DNA from: Stenotrophomonas sp. MYb238
Lineage (GTDB): Bacteria > Pseudomonadota > Gammaproteobacteria > Xanthomonadales > Xanthomonadaceae
Direction: 5' to 3'
DNA length: 64,000 nt
Assembly: GCF_009496535.1 (NCBI RefSeq)
Contig: NZ_WIDL01000001.1
Location: 186,001 to 250,000 of the forward strand
Shown here: piece after piece, positions 1 through 10,191 of the stretch
How the letters are laid out: every line of letters begins with the position of its first letter
Numbering within the stretch: the first letter of the stretch is position 1
Made by a program: the position numbers and the translations under genes
Notes under the pieces: generated by a model
Seen by the model: only the letters and a program-made list of their open reading frames with translations
Told to the model about the DNA's origin: nothing
Databases searched by the model: none

Positions 1-660
1 CACCCGCGCGCGCAGCGCATCGACGCTGCCGTCGCTGACGATGCGCCCGCGCACCAGCACGCAGACGCGGTCGGCCAGGTGCCCGGCCTCCTCCAGGTAG
101 TGCGTGGTCAGCACCACCGCCACGCCCTCGCCGGCCAGCGTGCGCACGGCGGCCCACAGCCGCTGCCGCGCCGGCAGGTCGAGGCCGACGGTGGGTTCGT
201 CCAGGAACAGCAGCCGCGGCCGCCCGCACACGGCGATGGCGAACTGCACGCGCCGCTGCTGGCCGCCGGACAGCTTGCCGTAGGGCCGGCCCAGCAGGTC
301 CTCGACCCCGGCCAGCGCCGCGCTTTCGGCCAGCGGGCGCGGCGCCGGGTAGTAGCTGGCGGTCAGCCGCAGCAGTTCGCCGACCTTCAGCGTCGGCGGC
401 AGCGCCGCGTCCTGCAGCATCACGCCGATGCCGCGGCGGGCGGCCACCTGCTGCGGGTCCTGGCCGAACAGGCGCACCTGGCCGGCGTCGGCGCGCAGCA
501 GGCCCAGCAGCAGGGCGATGGTGGTGGTCTTGCCGGCGCCGTTCGGGCCGAGCAGCGCCAGCACCTGCCCGGCATTCAGGTCCAGGTCCACACCGTCCAG
601 CGCCTGCAGCGCGCCATAGCGCTTGCGCACGCCGCGCAGGCTGGCTACTACCTCGTTCAT
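1..660 (-). CDS. ABC-2 type transporter ATP-binding protein (3' end beyond window)
   Basis: The nucleotide-binding subunit of a CcmA/DrrA/NatA-type ABC exporter. It would power an ABC-2 permease, probably encoded beyond the left edge. The 220 visible codons from MNEVVASLRG contain Walker A (GPNGAGKTTT), a Q-loop region (GVMLQD), the signature LSGGQQRR, Walker B (LLFLDEPTVGLD) and the H-loop (LTTHYLEEA), so the core domain is nearly complete and only the C-terminus is missing. The start codon is at 658-660; the in-frame reading continues to base 1 without a stop. The gene diverges from the DUF2214 gene. Substrate unknown; drug, lipid or polysaccharide export are all possible for this family. 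Confidence 0.93.
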   Translation of the reverse strand, partial: MNEVVASLRGVRKRYGALQALDGVDLDLNAGQVLALLGPNGAGKTTTIALLLGLLRADAGQVRLFGQDPQQVAARRGIGVMLQDAALPPTLKVGELLRLTASYYPAPRPLAESAALAGVEDLLGRPYGKLSGGQQRRVQFAIAVCGRPRLLFLDEPTVGLDLPARQRLWAAVRTLAGEGVAVVLTTHYLEEAGHLADRVCVLVRGRIVSDGSVDALRARV

Positions 661-835
661 CCGCATCACCTGTCGTCCGGGAAACGGCGCCAAGGTAGGC
701 CCGCACGGCCCTTGGCGGCAGTGCATGCGGTCAGGCAAAGCGGGTGACACCCGTCACCTGCATGGCGATGGGCTGCCGCCTAGAATCCGTCCCCGTCGGC
801 CGTCACGCCGTGTCAGACGACAACAGGATGGTTCC

Positions 836-1273
836 ATGACCGCTGCAATGGCCTGCCTGCATTTCCTGCTTGCCTTCATGCTTGTTGCCTGCCTCGCGGT
901 TGAACTCGCGCTTCTCAAGGCGCCGTCCGGGCGCGTTCCATTCCCGGCCCTGGCGAAAATCGACGCCGTTTACGGGCTGAGCGCCGGGCTGCTGGTCGCG
1001 GTCGGCCTGTACCGGGCCATCAACTTCGAAAAGGGCTGGGCCTACTACTCGCACTCCCTGCCATTCCTCATCAAGCTGGGACTTTTCGCGGTAATCGCGA
1101 TCGCATCCATCTACCCGACGATCCACTTCTTTCGTGCCAGGCACGGCGACAGGCTCGTTGACCGCACGACCATTGATCGCATCCGCAGGATCGTTCACAT
1201 TGAGCTGGTGCTGGTGGCGGCAATGATCGTTTGTGCTTCCCTTGCCGCAAAGGGCATCGGCTTTGTCACCTGA
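836..1273 (+). CDS. DUF2214 family integral membrane protein
   Basis: A 145-residue protein with four predicted transmembrane helices (about residues 3-26, 42-64, 76-100 and 118-142) and a short loop carrying the Arg/Lys-rich stretch RARHGDRLVDR. Length and layout fit the DUF2214 family of inner-membrane proteins, whose function is unknown. The ATG at 836 was chosen because the upstream reading in this frame is proline- and arginine-rich and does not look like protein. The gene is divergent from the ABC ATPase gene and 105 bases before the HlyD adaptor gene; no functional link to either is evident. Confidence 0.8.
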   Translation: MTAAMACLHFLLAFMLVACLAVELALLKAPSGRVPFPALAKIDAVYGLSAGLLVAVGLYRAINFEKGWAYYSHSLPFLIKLGLFAVIAIASIYPTIHFFRARHGDRLVDRTTIDRIRRIVHIELVLVAAMIVCASLAAKGIGFVT

Positions 1274-1378
1274 GATTTCATCCCGGCCGACGCCGCTCCG
1301 TGGCAGGGCTCGATCCAGGCGATGCATGGATTGGGTTACCTTCCGTCACATCTTTCCGCCACCTCCGTCCTGTTGCCG

Positions 1379-2629
1379 ATGAACAACTCCGCAGAACTGC
1401 TCAAGGAATTGCGTATAGACCGCTCGGCGCCGGCCGCGCCCGGCCCGTCCTCGCCGCGCCGCTGGCTGTGGTGGGTGCTGGGCCTGCTGCTGGCGCTGGT
1501 GCTGGCGATCGCGGCCGGCATCTTCTTCAGCCGCGGCAAGCCGGTGGTGGTGGAGACCGCGCCGGTGGTCGCCATCGGCCAGGACAGCGCCAGCGCTTCG
1601 GTGCTCGACGCCAGCGGCTACGTTGTGGCGCGGCGCATGGCCACGGTCTCGGCCAAGATCACCGGCAAGGTGCGCGAGGTGATGATCGAGGAAGGCATGC
1701 GCGTGGAGGAAGGCCAGGTCATGGCCACGCTCGACCCGATCGACGCCAACGCCCAGCGCGCGCTCAACGCCGCCCAGCTCGCTGCCGCGCGCAGCCAGGT
1801 CGATGGCCTGCAGGCGCAGCTGCGCCAGGCCGAGGCCGATGCGCAGCGCCTGCAGCAGCTGGTCGGCCGGCAGCTGGTGTCGCGTTCGCAGTACGACCAG
1901 TCCGTCGCCCAGCGCGACAGCCTGCGCGCGCAGATGGCCACCGCGCGCCACAACGCCACCGTCGCGCAGGATGCATTGGCCATCGCCGACCTGGGCGTGG
2001 ACAACAACGTGGTGCGCGCGCCGTTTGCCGGCGTGGTCACCGCCAAGGCGGCGCAGCCGGGCGAGATCGTCTCGCCGCTGTCGGCCGGCGGCGGCTTCAC
2101 CCGCACCGGCATCGGCACCATCGTGGACATGGATTCGCTGGAGATCGAGGTCGAGGTCGGCGAGGCCTACATCGGCCGCGTGCAGCCGAAGATGCCGGTG
2201 GAAGCGGTGCTCAACGCCTACCCGGACTGGAAGATCCCGGCCGAGGTGATCGCCATCATTCCCACCGCCGACCGCGGCAAGGCCACGGTGAAGGTGCGCG
2301 TGGCGCTGAAGGTGAAAGACCCGCGCATCGTGCCGGAGATGGGCGTGCGCGTGAGCTTCCTGGAAAAGCCGGCCGCGGCCGGGCAGAAGCAGCCCGAAGG
2401 CGTGCGCGTGCCGGCCGCGGCGATCGTGCAGCGCGGCCAGGATGCGGTGGCGTTCGTGGTCGGCGGCGACGACACGGTGCAGGCGCAGGTATTGAAGACC
2501 GGAATGGAAATGGGCAAGGACCGGCAGGTGCTGTCGGGCCTGTCGGCGGGACAGACGGTGGTGGTGGACCCGCCGCCGGCGTTGAAGGATGGCGACAAGG
2601 TGGCGCTGGCCGGCGACGCGGCGCAGTGA
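1379..2629 (+). CDS. HlyD/MacA-family efflux periplasmic adaptor
   Basis: Membrane-fusion protein of 416 residues that would join an inner-membrane ABC exporter to an outer-membrane channel. It has a cytoplasmic N-tail, one membrane anchor (about residues 29-52), a biotinyl-lipoyl-like half (ASGYVVARRMATVSAKITG), an alpha-hairpin of Gln/Ala-rich heptads (about 120-200), the second lipoyl half (VRAPFAGVVTAKAAQPGEIV) and beta-barrel and membrane-proximal domains. The start at MNNSAELLKE was preferred over an in-frame ATG 57 bases upstream because the extra 19 residues look non-coding. It should pair with the ATPase and two permeases at 3714-6961, but a 1.08 kb gap filled by a structured repeat separates them. 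Confidence 0.9.
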   Translation: MNNSAELLKELRIDRSAPAAPGPSSPRRWLWWVLGLLLALVLAIAAGIFFSRGKPVVVETAPVVAIGQDSASASVLDASGYVVARRMATVSAKITGKVREVMIEEGMRVEEGQVMATLDPIDANAQRALNAAQLAAARSQVDGLQAQLRQAEADAQRLQQLVGRQLVSRSQYDQSVAQRDSLRAQMATARHNATVAQDALAIADLGVDNNVVRAPFAGVVTAKAAQPGEIVSPLSAGGGFTRTGIGTIVDMDSLEIEVEVGEAYIGRVQPKMPVEAVLNAYPDWKIPAEVIAIIPTADRGKATVKVRVALKVKDPRIVPEMGVRVSFLEKPAAAGQKQPEGVRVPAAAIVQRGQDAVAFVVGGDDTVQAQVLKTGMEMGKDRQVLSGLSAGQTVVVDPPPALKDGDKVALAGDAAQ

Positions 2630-2922
2630 GCCGCATCCACCCGGCCGCGTGACGGTTGGCGCCCTATGGCGAACCACAAAAAACGTTCTTCCCTTCTCCC
2701 TCGGGATGAAGGTGCCCCAAAGGGGCGATGAGGGTTACAGACGAAGCGCCTGCCATGTTCAGTCAGAGGGCTTCGCCCGACCTTCACTCCGCCCCGCTCC
2801 GCGCCCCGGTCCACGCTAGCTGTGTGGGCGCTCCAAGGTACGCGCGCCGGTAGTGTGCAGGCCGTGCCTTCTCGTCTCGGAGAAGGACTTCAGAAACCGG
2901 ATCGCCGCACTACTCGATTTTT

Positions 2923-3612
<690 letters not shown>

Positions 3613-3713
3613 CCCAAGCATCACCCGCATCCACCCGCTCCCGCCCCGGACGGGAAGAAAAAACACAACGGCGCGACAGCGCCATCCACCGCATCACCCG
3701 CAGAGGACCACCC

Positions 3714-4400
<687 letters not shown>

Positions 4401-4411
4401 AGGAGCGCGCC

Positions 4412-4486
4412 ATGAAAAAACAACACGATCGGTGTTTTGCACGGCGAAGCCGCCCGCAGGGTGGCGCACAGGGAGGTGCGCCATGA
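4412..4486 (+). CDS. Possible 24-residue leader ORF before the permease gene
   Basis: A short frame (MKKQHDRCFARRSRPQGGAQ...) starts behind a strong AAGGAG site 11 bases after the ATPase stop. Its TGA at 4484-4486 overlaps the ATG of the permease gene as ATGA. The basic peptide resembles no family I know. It could be a coupling leader, or the leftover of a small duplication, since GGAGCGCGCCATGAAA here resembles GGAGGTGCGCCATGAAA at the permease start. Translation is uncertain. Confidence 0.3.
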   Translation: MKKQHDRCFARRSRPQGGAQGGAP

Positions 4487-5643
4487 AATATTTCTCGCTG
4501 ATATGGGCGCAGCTGTTCCGCAGCCGCACCCGCACCCTGTTCACCCTGCTGTCGGTGGTCACCGCGTTCCTGCTGTTCGGCATGCTCGATTCGGTGCGCG
4601 TGGCCTTCAGCAGCGGCGGCAGCAGCGTGGCCGGCGCCAACCGCCTGGTCGTCGCCTCGCGGCTGTCGATCACCCAGTCGCTGCCGATCCGCCTGGAACC
4701 GCAGATCCGCCAGGTGCAGGGCGTGCGCGACGTCACCTACGGCATGTGGTTCGGCGGCATCTACCAGGACCCGAAGAACTTCTTCCCCAACTTCTCGGTG
4801 GCGCCGAACTACTTCGACGTCTACCGTGAGTTCGAGATACCGAAGGAACAGCTGGACGCCTTCCACAACACCCGCACCGGCGCCATCGTCGGCGCGACGC
4901 TGGCCCAGCAGTTCGGCTGGAAGATCGGCGACACCATCCCGCTGCAGGCCACGATCTTCCCGCGCGGCGGCAGCAACGACTGGCCGTTGCAGCTGGTGGG
5001 CGTGTTCCATTCGAAGAACACCGCCACCGCCGCCAACGACGAGCGCCAGCTGATGATGAACTGGAAGTACTTCGACGAATCCAACGACTACATCAAGAAC
5101 CAGGTGAGCTGGTACACGGTGACGCTGGACAACGCCGACCACGCCTCGCGCGTGGCGCAGGCCATCGACGCGATCTCGGCCAATTCCGACCACGAGACCA
5201 AGAGCCAGACCGAGTCGGCGTTCCAGCAGGCCTTCATCAAGCAGTTCGCCGACATCGGCATGATCGTCACCTCGATCATGGGCGCGGTGTTCTTCACCCT
5301 GCTGCTGCTGACCGGCAACACCATGGCGCAGGCGGTGCGCGAGCGCATTCCCGAGCTGGCCACGCTCAAGACGCTCGGCTTCAAGGACGGCACGGTGCTG
5401 ATGCTGGTGATGGTCGAATCGGTGCTGCTGGTGGGCCTGGGCGGTGCCCTCGGCCTGGGCCTGGCGGCGCTGGCGCTGCCGGCGATGGCGCCCAAGACCA
5501 TGGGCATGCTGCCGCCGCAGGTACCGCTGCAGACCTGGCTGATGGGCCTGGGGCTGATCGTGCTGATCGGCCTGATCGTCGGCGTGCTGCCGGCGCTGCG
5601 CGCCAAGCGGCTGAAGATCGTCGACGCGCTGGCCGGGCGCTGA
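4483..5643 (+). CDS. ABC transporter permease, FtsX/MacB type (first)
   Basis: A 386-residue inner-membrane permease with one N-terminal membrane helix (about residues 14-34), a large periplasmic MacB_PCD-like domain (about 35-265) and three C-terminal helices forming the FtsX domain, which contains the typical VRERIPELATLKTLGF segment. The ATG at 4483 follows GGGAGG. An upstream in-frame ATG at 4432 would give a less likely N-terminus. It overlaps the short leader frame by four bases and lies 10 bases before the second permease gene, so the two permeases should be cotranslated and form a heterodimer. Confidence 0.92.
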   Translation: MKYFSLIWAQLFRSRTRTLFTLLSVVTAFLLFGMLDSVRVAFSSGGSSVAGANRLVVASRLSITQSLPIRLEPQIRQVQGVRDVTYGMWFGGIYQDPKNFFPNFSVAPNYFDVYREFEIPKEQLDAFHNTRTGAIVGATLAQQFGWKIGDTIPLQATIFPRGGSNDWPLQLVGVFHSKNTATAANDERQLMMNWKYFDESNDYIKNQVSWYTVTLDNADHASRVAQAIDAISANSDHETKSQTESAFQQAFIKQFADIGMIVTSIMGAVFFTLLLLTGNTMAQAVRERIPELATLKTLGFKDGTVLMLVMVESVLLVGLGGALGLGLAALALPAMAPKTMGMLPPQVPLQTWLMGLGLIVLIGLIVGVLPALRAKRLKIVDALAGR

Positions 5644-5653
5644 GGAGAAGACC

Positions 5654-6961
5654 ATGAAGAAGTTCATTGCAAACGCATTGGTGATCCTCCTGCTCGCCAT
5701 CGGCCTGGGCGCCTGGATCGTCCTGCCATGGGTCGGCGTGGCGGCCTTGGCCCTGTTCATCGCGCTGTGGCTGGCCTTCACCCGCAGCGGCCGGCTGGCG
5801 CTGGCCGCCACCCGCATCGGCATCGCCAGCCTGCCGCAGCGCTGGGGCGCCTCGTCGGTGATCGTGGTCGGCATCGCCGGCGTGGTCGGCGTGCTGGTGG
5901 CGATGCTGGCGATGGGCGAGGGCTTCCAGGCCACGCTCAATAGCACGGGCGACGACACCACCGCGATCGTGCTGCGCGGCGGCTCGCAGGCCGAGACCAA
6001 CTCGGTCATCACCCGCGACCAGGTGCCGCTGCTGGGCACGCTGCCGGGCGTGGCGCGCGACCCGCAGGGCCGGGCGCTGCTGTCGGCCGAGCTGTCGCAG
6101 GTGGTCAACCTGGTGTCCCGCTCCGACGGCACCGACGTCAACGCGCAGTTCCGCGGCGTCGGCGACATGGCCTGGGCGGTGCACGACAAGGTCAAGCTCG
6201 TGAAGGGCCGGCAGTTCAAGCCGGGCCTGCGCGAGATCGTGGTCGGCGAAGGCGCGCAGGGCCAGTTCCGCGACATGGAGGTGGGCAAGACCCTCACCCT
6301 GGGCAACCAGGCGTGGACGGTGGTGGGCGTGTTCGCTTCCGGCGACGCGCACGATTCGGAACTGTGGACCGACGTGCAGACGCTGGCCACTACCTACCAG
6401 CGCGGCGCCTACCAGTCGATCAGCGTGCGCACCGAGGGCAAGCCCGGCTTCGAGCGGTTCAAGGCGGCGGTGGCGGCCGACCCGCGCCTGAAGCTGGACG
6501 TGGAAACCACGCGCGACTACTACCGCAAGCAGGGCGGCGGGCTGAACACGCTGATCGGCATCCTCGGCAAGGTGATCGGCGCGATCATGGCCATCGGCGC
6601 GGTGTTCGGCGCGCTCAACACCATGTACGCGGCCGTGGCCACCCGCGCCCGCGAGATCGCGACCATGCGCGCGATCGGCTTCCGCGGCCTGCCGGTGGTG
6701 ACCGCGGTGATGCTGGAGACCATGCTGCTGGCGCTGGTCGGCGGCCTGCTCGGCTGCGCGGTGGCGTGGCTGGTGTTCAACGGCTACAGCGTGTCCACCA
6801 TCGGCAGCAACTTCAGCGCGGTGGTGTTCAAGTTCCACGTCTCGCCCGAGCTGCTGTGGAGCGGGCTGAAGTGGGCGCTGGGGATCGGCTTGGTCGGCGG
6901 GCTGTTCCCGGCGCTGCGGGCGGCGCGGCTGCCGATCACCACCGCCCTGCGCGAGACCTGA
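5654..6961 (+). CDS. ABC transporter permease, FtsX/MacB type (second)
   Basis: A 435-residue paralogue of the preceding permease. It has two N-terminal hydrophobic segments (about 5-25 and 27-45) plus another near 75-95, then a periplasmic domain with beta-rich MacB_PCD character, then three C-terminal helices of an FtsX domain with the motif VATRAREIATMRAIGF. It is the last gene of the exporter cluster: the next gene is 250 bases away behind a terminator. The extra N-terminal hydrophobic segments distinguish it from the first permease. Confidence 0.92.
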   Translation: MKKFIANALVILLLAIGLGAWIVLPWVGVAALALFIALWLAFTRSGRLALAATRIGIASLPQRWGASSVIVVGIAGVVGVLVAMLAMGEGFQATLNSTGDDTTAIVLRGGSQAETNSVITRDQVPLLGTLPGVARDPQGRALLSAELSQVVNLVSRSDGTDVNAQFRGVGDMAWAVHDKVKLVKGRQFKPGLREIVVGEGAQGQFRDMEVGKTLTLGNQAWTVVGVFASGDAHDSELWTDVQTLATTYQRGAYQSISVRTEGKPGFERFKAAVAADPRLKLDVETTRDYYRKQGGGLNTLIGILGKVIGAIMAIGAVFGALNTMYAAVATRAREIATMRAIGFRGLPVVTAVMLETMLLALVGGLLGCAVAWLVFNGYSVSTIGSNFSAVVFKFHVSPELLWSGLKWALGIGLVGGLFPALRAARLPITTALRET

Positions 6962-7159
6962 CGGCCGTCGCGGCGGCGCGGCCGACGCGTCGCCGTCCTG
7001 CCGGCTGCGGCGATCTTCCCGGCGGGATGGCGGAATTTTCCCCTTCACGCATCGATCCGTTTGGTCCATGATGCGCGCCCGCCGTCCCCCGGCGGGCAGC
7101 GCAGCTGCATGACAGCGGATGCTGCGTCCCTCCCCCAGCGGTGATCGCATCTGTTCATG

Positions 7160-7184
7160 GCGCCCCTTGCGGGCGCTTTTTTTT
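7160..7184 (+). terminator. Rho-independent terminator after the exporter cluster
   Basis: A GCGCCC / GGGCGC stem with a five-base loop is followed by eight T residues. It lies 198 bases after the second permease and 27 bases before the receptor gene, so the latter must be transcribed from a promoter very close to its start, or by read-through. Confidence 0.85.
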
Positions 7185-7211
7185 CGTAGGCAGTAAAGGA
7201 AACGCAAAACG

Positions 7212-10064
7212 ATGTACCTGAAGTCGACCCCACTCCGCTCCGCGATCGCGCTGGCCCTTGCCACCGCGTGCAGCGCCCCCGCTTTCGCGCAGTCCGCTGA
7301 CGGCACCACCACCCTGGACCGCGTCGAGATCACCGGCTCGCGCATCCGCCAGGCCAACGTGGAGACCGCCAAGCCGGTCATCGCGCTGACCCGCGCCGAA
7401 ATCGAGAAGAAGGGCTACGTCAACGTGGCCGACATCCTGCAGGACGTCACCGCGGCCGGCTCGCCGGCATTGAGCCGCGCCTCGGCACTGTCCTCGGCGC
7501 GCGACTACGGCGGCATGTTCGTCAGCCTGCGCAACCTCGGCCCGGAGCGCAGCCTGGTGCTGGTCGACGGCCGCCGCATGGGCGTGAGCGCCGGCGGCTA
7601 CTCGGACGTGGGCTCGATCCCGTCGGCGATCGTCGAGCGCGTGGAAGTGCTGACCGATGGCGCCTCGGCGCTGTATGGCTCGGACGCCATCGCCGGCGTG
7701 GTCAACATCATCACCCGCAAGAACTTCGACGGCGGCCAGGCCAATGCCTATGTCGGCCAGTACAGCGAAGGCGACGGCCAGAAGCGTTCCTACAGCGCCA
7801 CCTACGGCAAGACCTTCGAGCGCGGCTGGATCACCGTCGGCGCGGAGAAGGTGAAGGAAGACCCGGTGCTGGGCGGCGCGCGCGAGTTCACCGCCTACCC
7901 GAACGGTCCCTACCACCCCACCGACGGCCTCAACGGCACCACCGCATGGGGCTCGGTCACCGTCGATGGCAAGGTGATCAGCGTCGGCCCCGGCGGCGAT
8001 CCGTCCAGGGTGGAAGACTTCAAGCCGCTGGACCGCTCGGTCTACGCCAACACCAAGACCAACATGACCCTGCTGTCGGGCCTGGAGCGCCGCTCGGCGT
8101 TCGCCAACGGCGGGTTCCAGATCACCGACGACCTGCGCGTGGTCGCCGACGTGCTGTACAGCGAGCGCGAGTCGCTCAAGCAGCTGGCCGGCTACCCGTA
8201 CTCGGTGTCCTCGGCGCAGGCGGCCAGCGGCACGCGCGCCATGCTGTCCAAGGACAGCGCGTTCAACCACTGGGGCAAGGACGTGCTGTTCTCGCACCGC
8301 ACCGAGGAGTTCCCGCGCGCGACCAACAACAGCCTGACCACCAAGCGCGCCAGCCTGGGCCTGGAAGGCAGCTTCGAAACCGGTTCGCATTTCTGGGACT
8401 GGAACGTGGGCTACATGTTCAACCGCAACGAGGGCGAGCGCCGCACGCTGCAGAGCATGTACCAGCCCAACGTCAACAAGGCGGTGGGCGCCTCGTTCAT
8501 CGACGACAATGGCGTGGCCCGCTGCGGCACCCGCGACAACGTGATCGAAGGCTGCGTGCCGTGGAACCCGCTGGCGCCGATGGGCGGCAACAGCCCCGGC
8601 TCGCTCAGCGGTGATCCGGCCGTGCGCGACTACCTGTTCCGCAGCTTCGTCGACGACATCCAGAGCACCACCAAGGTGCTCAGCGCCAACATCTCCGGCT
8701 CGCTGTTCAGCCTGCCGGCCGGCGACGTGATGGCCGCGATGGGCGTGGAGCACCGCAGCGAGGAAGCCAGCTACACCCCGGACCTGATGGTGCAGAACGG
8801 CGAGATCGCCGGCACCAGCGGCCAGCCGACCCGCGGCGACTACAAGCTGGACGAGGTCTACCTGGAACTGCAGGTGCCGCTGCTGGCCGACCTGCCGTTC
8901 GCGCGCGAGCTGTCGCTGGAGGTGGCCGGGCGCTACTCGGACTACGACAACTTCGGCGGCACCACCAACGGCAAGTTCGGCCTGAAGTGGAAGCCGGTGG
9001 ACACCCTGCTGGTGCGCGCCACCTACGGCACCGGCTTCCGCGCGCCGACCGTGGACGACCTGTACGGCGGCACCGTCACCACCCGCGACCGCATCACCGA
9101 CCCGTGCGACCGCTCCTTCGGCGCGGCGGCACGCAACAGCGAAGTGGCCGCACGCTGCACGGCCGCCGGCCTGGGCAGCGACTTCCGCCAGAAGACCGGC
9201 GACGGCGAACTGGCCAGCACCTCCGGCGTGCAGGCGGTGACCGACTTCACCTCCGGCTCCAACCCGGACCTGAAGCCGGAAACCGCCAAGACCTGGACCG
9301 TGGGCCTGGTCTACAGCCCCGGGTTCGTCTCCGGCCTGGACCTGAGCCTGGACTGGTGGAAGATCCGCATCGACAACGTCGTCGTCGGCGAGTCGGCCAC
9401 CGACATCCTCAACCAGTGCTACGTGCAGGGCATCGCCTCGGCCTGCTCGCGCTTCACCCGCTACGCCTCCGGCAGCAACAAGGGCCAGGTCAGCGGCATG
9501 AACCGCTCGCTCAACAACGCCGGCTACCAGGAGACCGCCGGCTACGACATCGGCGTACGCTATCGCCTGCCGGAGCTGGCCATCGGCCAGATCTCGCTGC
9601 GCCTGAACGCCACGTACGTCGACTACCTGGAGCGCAAGAGCGACAGCGAAGCCACCACTCCGGTCGACCAGTACACCGGCTGGGGCGGCGACTTCCGCGT
9701 GCGTTCGAACTTCAGCGCCGACTGGCAGCGCGGCAACTTCGGCCTGACCTGGAGCACCCGCTACTACTCCAGCATGAAGGAGAAGTGCTCCTACGACCTG
9801 GACGGCGGCCCGGAGTGCAACCTGCCGGACTTCCGCTCGTCGTATACCGACGTGCAACCGAGCAGGAAGCTGGGCTCCAACACCTTCCACGACCTGCAGG
9901 TGCGCTATGCCCTGCCGTGGGACGGCACCGTGTCGCTGGGCGTGAACAACGTCTTCAAGCACGTCGGCCCGGTGATGTACAGCCAGCCCAACAGCAGCTT
10001 CACCTACTACGGCGGTTTCGACATCGGCCGCTTCCTGTACATGAAGTACCAGCAGCGCTTCTGA
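7212..10064 (+). CDS. TonB-dependent outer-membrane receptor
   Basis: A 950-residue outer-membrane active transporter. It has a signal peptide ending APAFAQS (about residue 27), a TonB-box/plug start (DRVEITGSRIRQ), a plug domain with the family blocks LVLVDGRRMG and DGASALYGSDAIAGVVNII (about 40-170), and a 22-strand barrel containing VRATYGTGFRAPTVDDLY and ending in aromatic Phe (MKYQQRF), the assembly signal. It belongs to the large Xanthomonas group of receptors without an N-terminal STN signalling domain. No sigma or anti-sigma gene adjoins it, so it is probably a carbohydrate or siderophore receptor under local control; the substrate cannot be read from sequence. It is distantly similar to the second receptor in the window (26672-29866). 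Confidence 0.95.
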   Translation: MYLKSTPLRSAIALALATACSAPAFAQSADGTTTLDRVEITGSRIRQANVETAKPVIALTRAEIEKKGYVNVADILQDVTAAGSPALSRASALSSARDYGGMFVSLRNLGPERSLVLVDGRRMGVSAGGYSDVGSIPSAIVERVEVLTDGASALYGSDAIAGVVNIITRKNFDGGQANAYVGQYSEGDGQKRSYSATYGKTFERGWITVGAEKVKEDPVLGGAREFTAYPNGPYHPTDGLNGTTAWGSVTVDGKVISVGPGGDPSRVEDFKPLDRSVYANTKTNMTLLSGLERRSAFANGGFQITDDLRVVADVLYSERESLKQLAGYPYSVSSAQAASGTRAMLSKDSAFNHWGKDVLFSHRTEEFPRATNNSLTTKRASLGLEGSFETGSHFWDWNVGYMFNRNEGERRTLQSMYQPNVNKAVGASFIDDNGVARCGTRDNVIEGCVPWNPLAPMGGNSPGSLSGDPAVRDYLFRSFVDDIQSTTKVLSANISGSLFSLPAGDVMAAMGVEHRSEEASYTPDLMVQNGEIAGTSGQPTRGDYKLDEVYLELQVPLLADLPFARELSLEVAGRYSDYDNFGGTTNGKFGLKWKPVDTLLVRATYGTGFRAPTVDDLYGGTVTTRDRITDPCDRSFGAAARNSEVAARCTAAGLGSDFRQKTGDGELASTSGVQAVTDFTSGSNPDLKPETAKTWTVGLVYSPGFVSGLDLSLDWWKIRIDNVVVGESATDILNQCYVQGIASACSRFTRYASGSNKGQVSGMNRSLNNAGYQETAGYDIGVRYRLPELAIGQISLRLNATYVDYLERKSDSEATTPVDQYTGWGGDFRVRSNFSADWQRGNFGLTWSTRYYSSMKEKCSYDLDGGPECNLPDFRSSYTDVQPSRKLGSNTFHDLQVRYALPWDGTVSLGVNNVFKHVGPVMYSQPNSSFTYYGGFDIGRFLYMKYQQRF

Positions 10065-10084
10065 CCGGCGCCGCGCTCCACCCG

Positions 10085-10116
10085 GCAAGGGCACCGCAAG
10101 GTGCCCTTGCTTTTTT
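10085..10116 (+). terminator. Rho-independent terminator of the TonB receptor gene
   Basis: An 11-bp perfect stem (GCAAGGGCACC) with a GCAA tetraloop is followed by six T residues, 20 bases after the receptor stop codon. Confidence 0.95.
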
Positions 10117-10191
10117 GCGCCGCCGATAGTTCCCGCGGCCCCGGCCGATCTAGGATGGAGGACAACGGGTATCGCCGCGGGATGGTTTCAG

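Noticed and set aside
7155-10094. A 979-residue minus-strand open frame opposite the TonB receptor
   Set aside because: High-GC antisense shadow: its product is an irregular Ala/Val/His/Arg-rich string, while the plus strand encodes a complete receptor with all family motifs.
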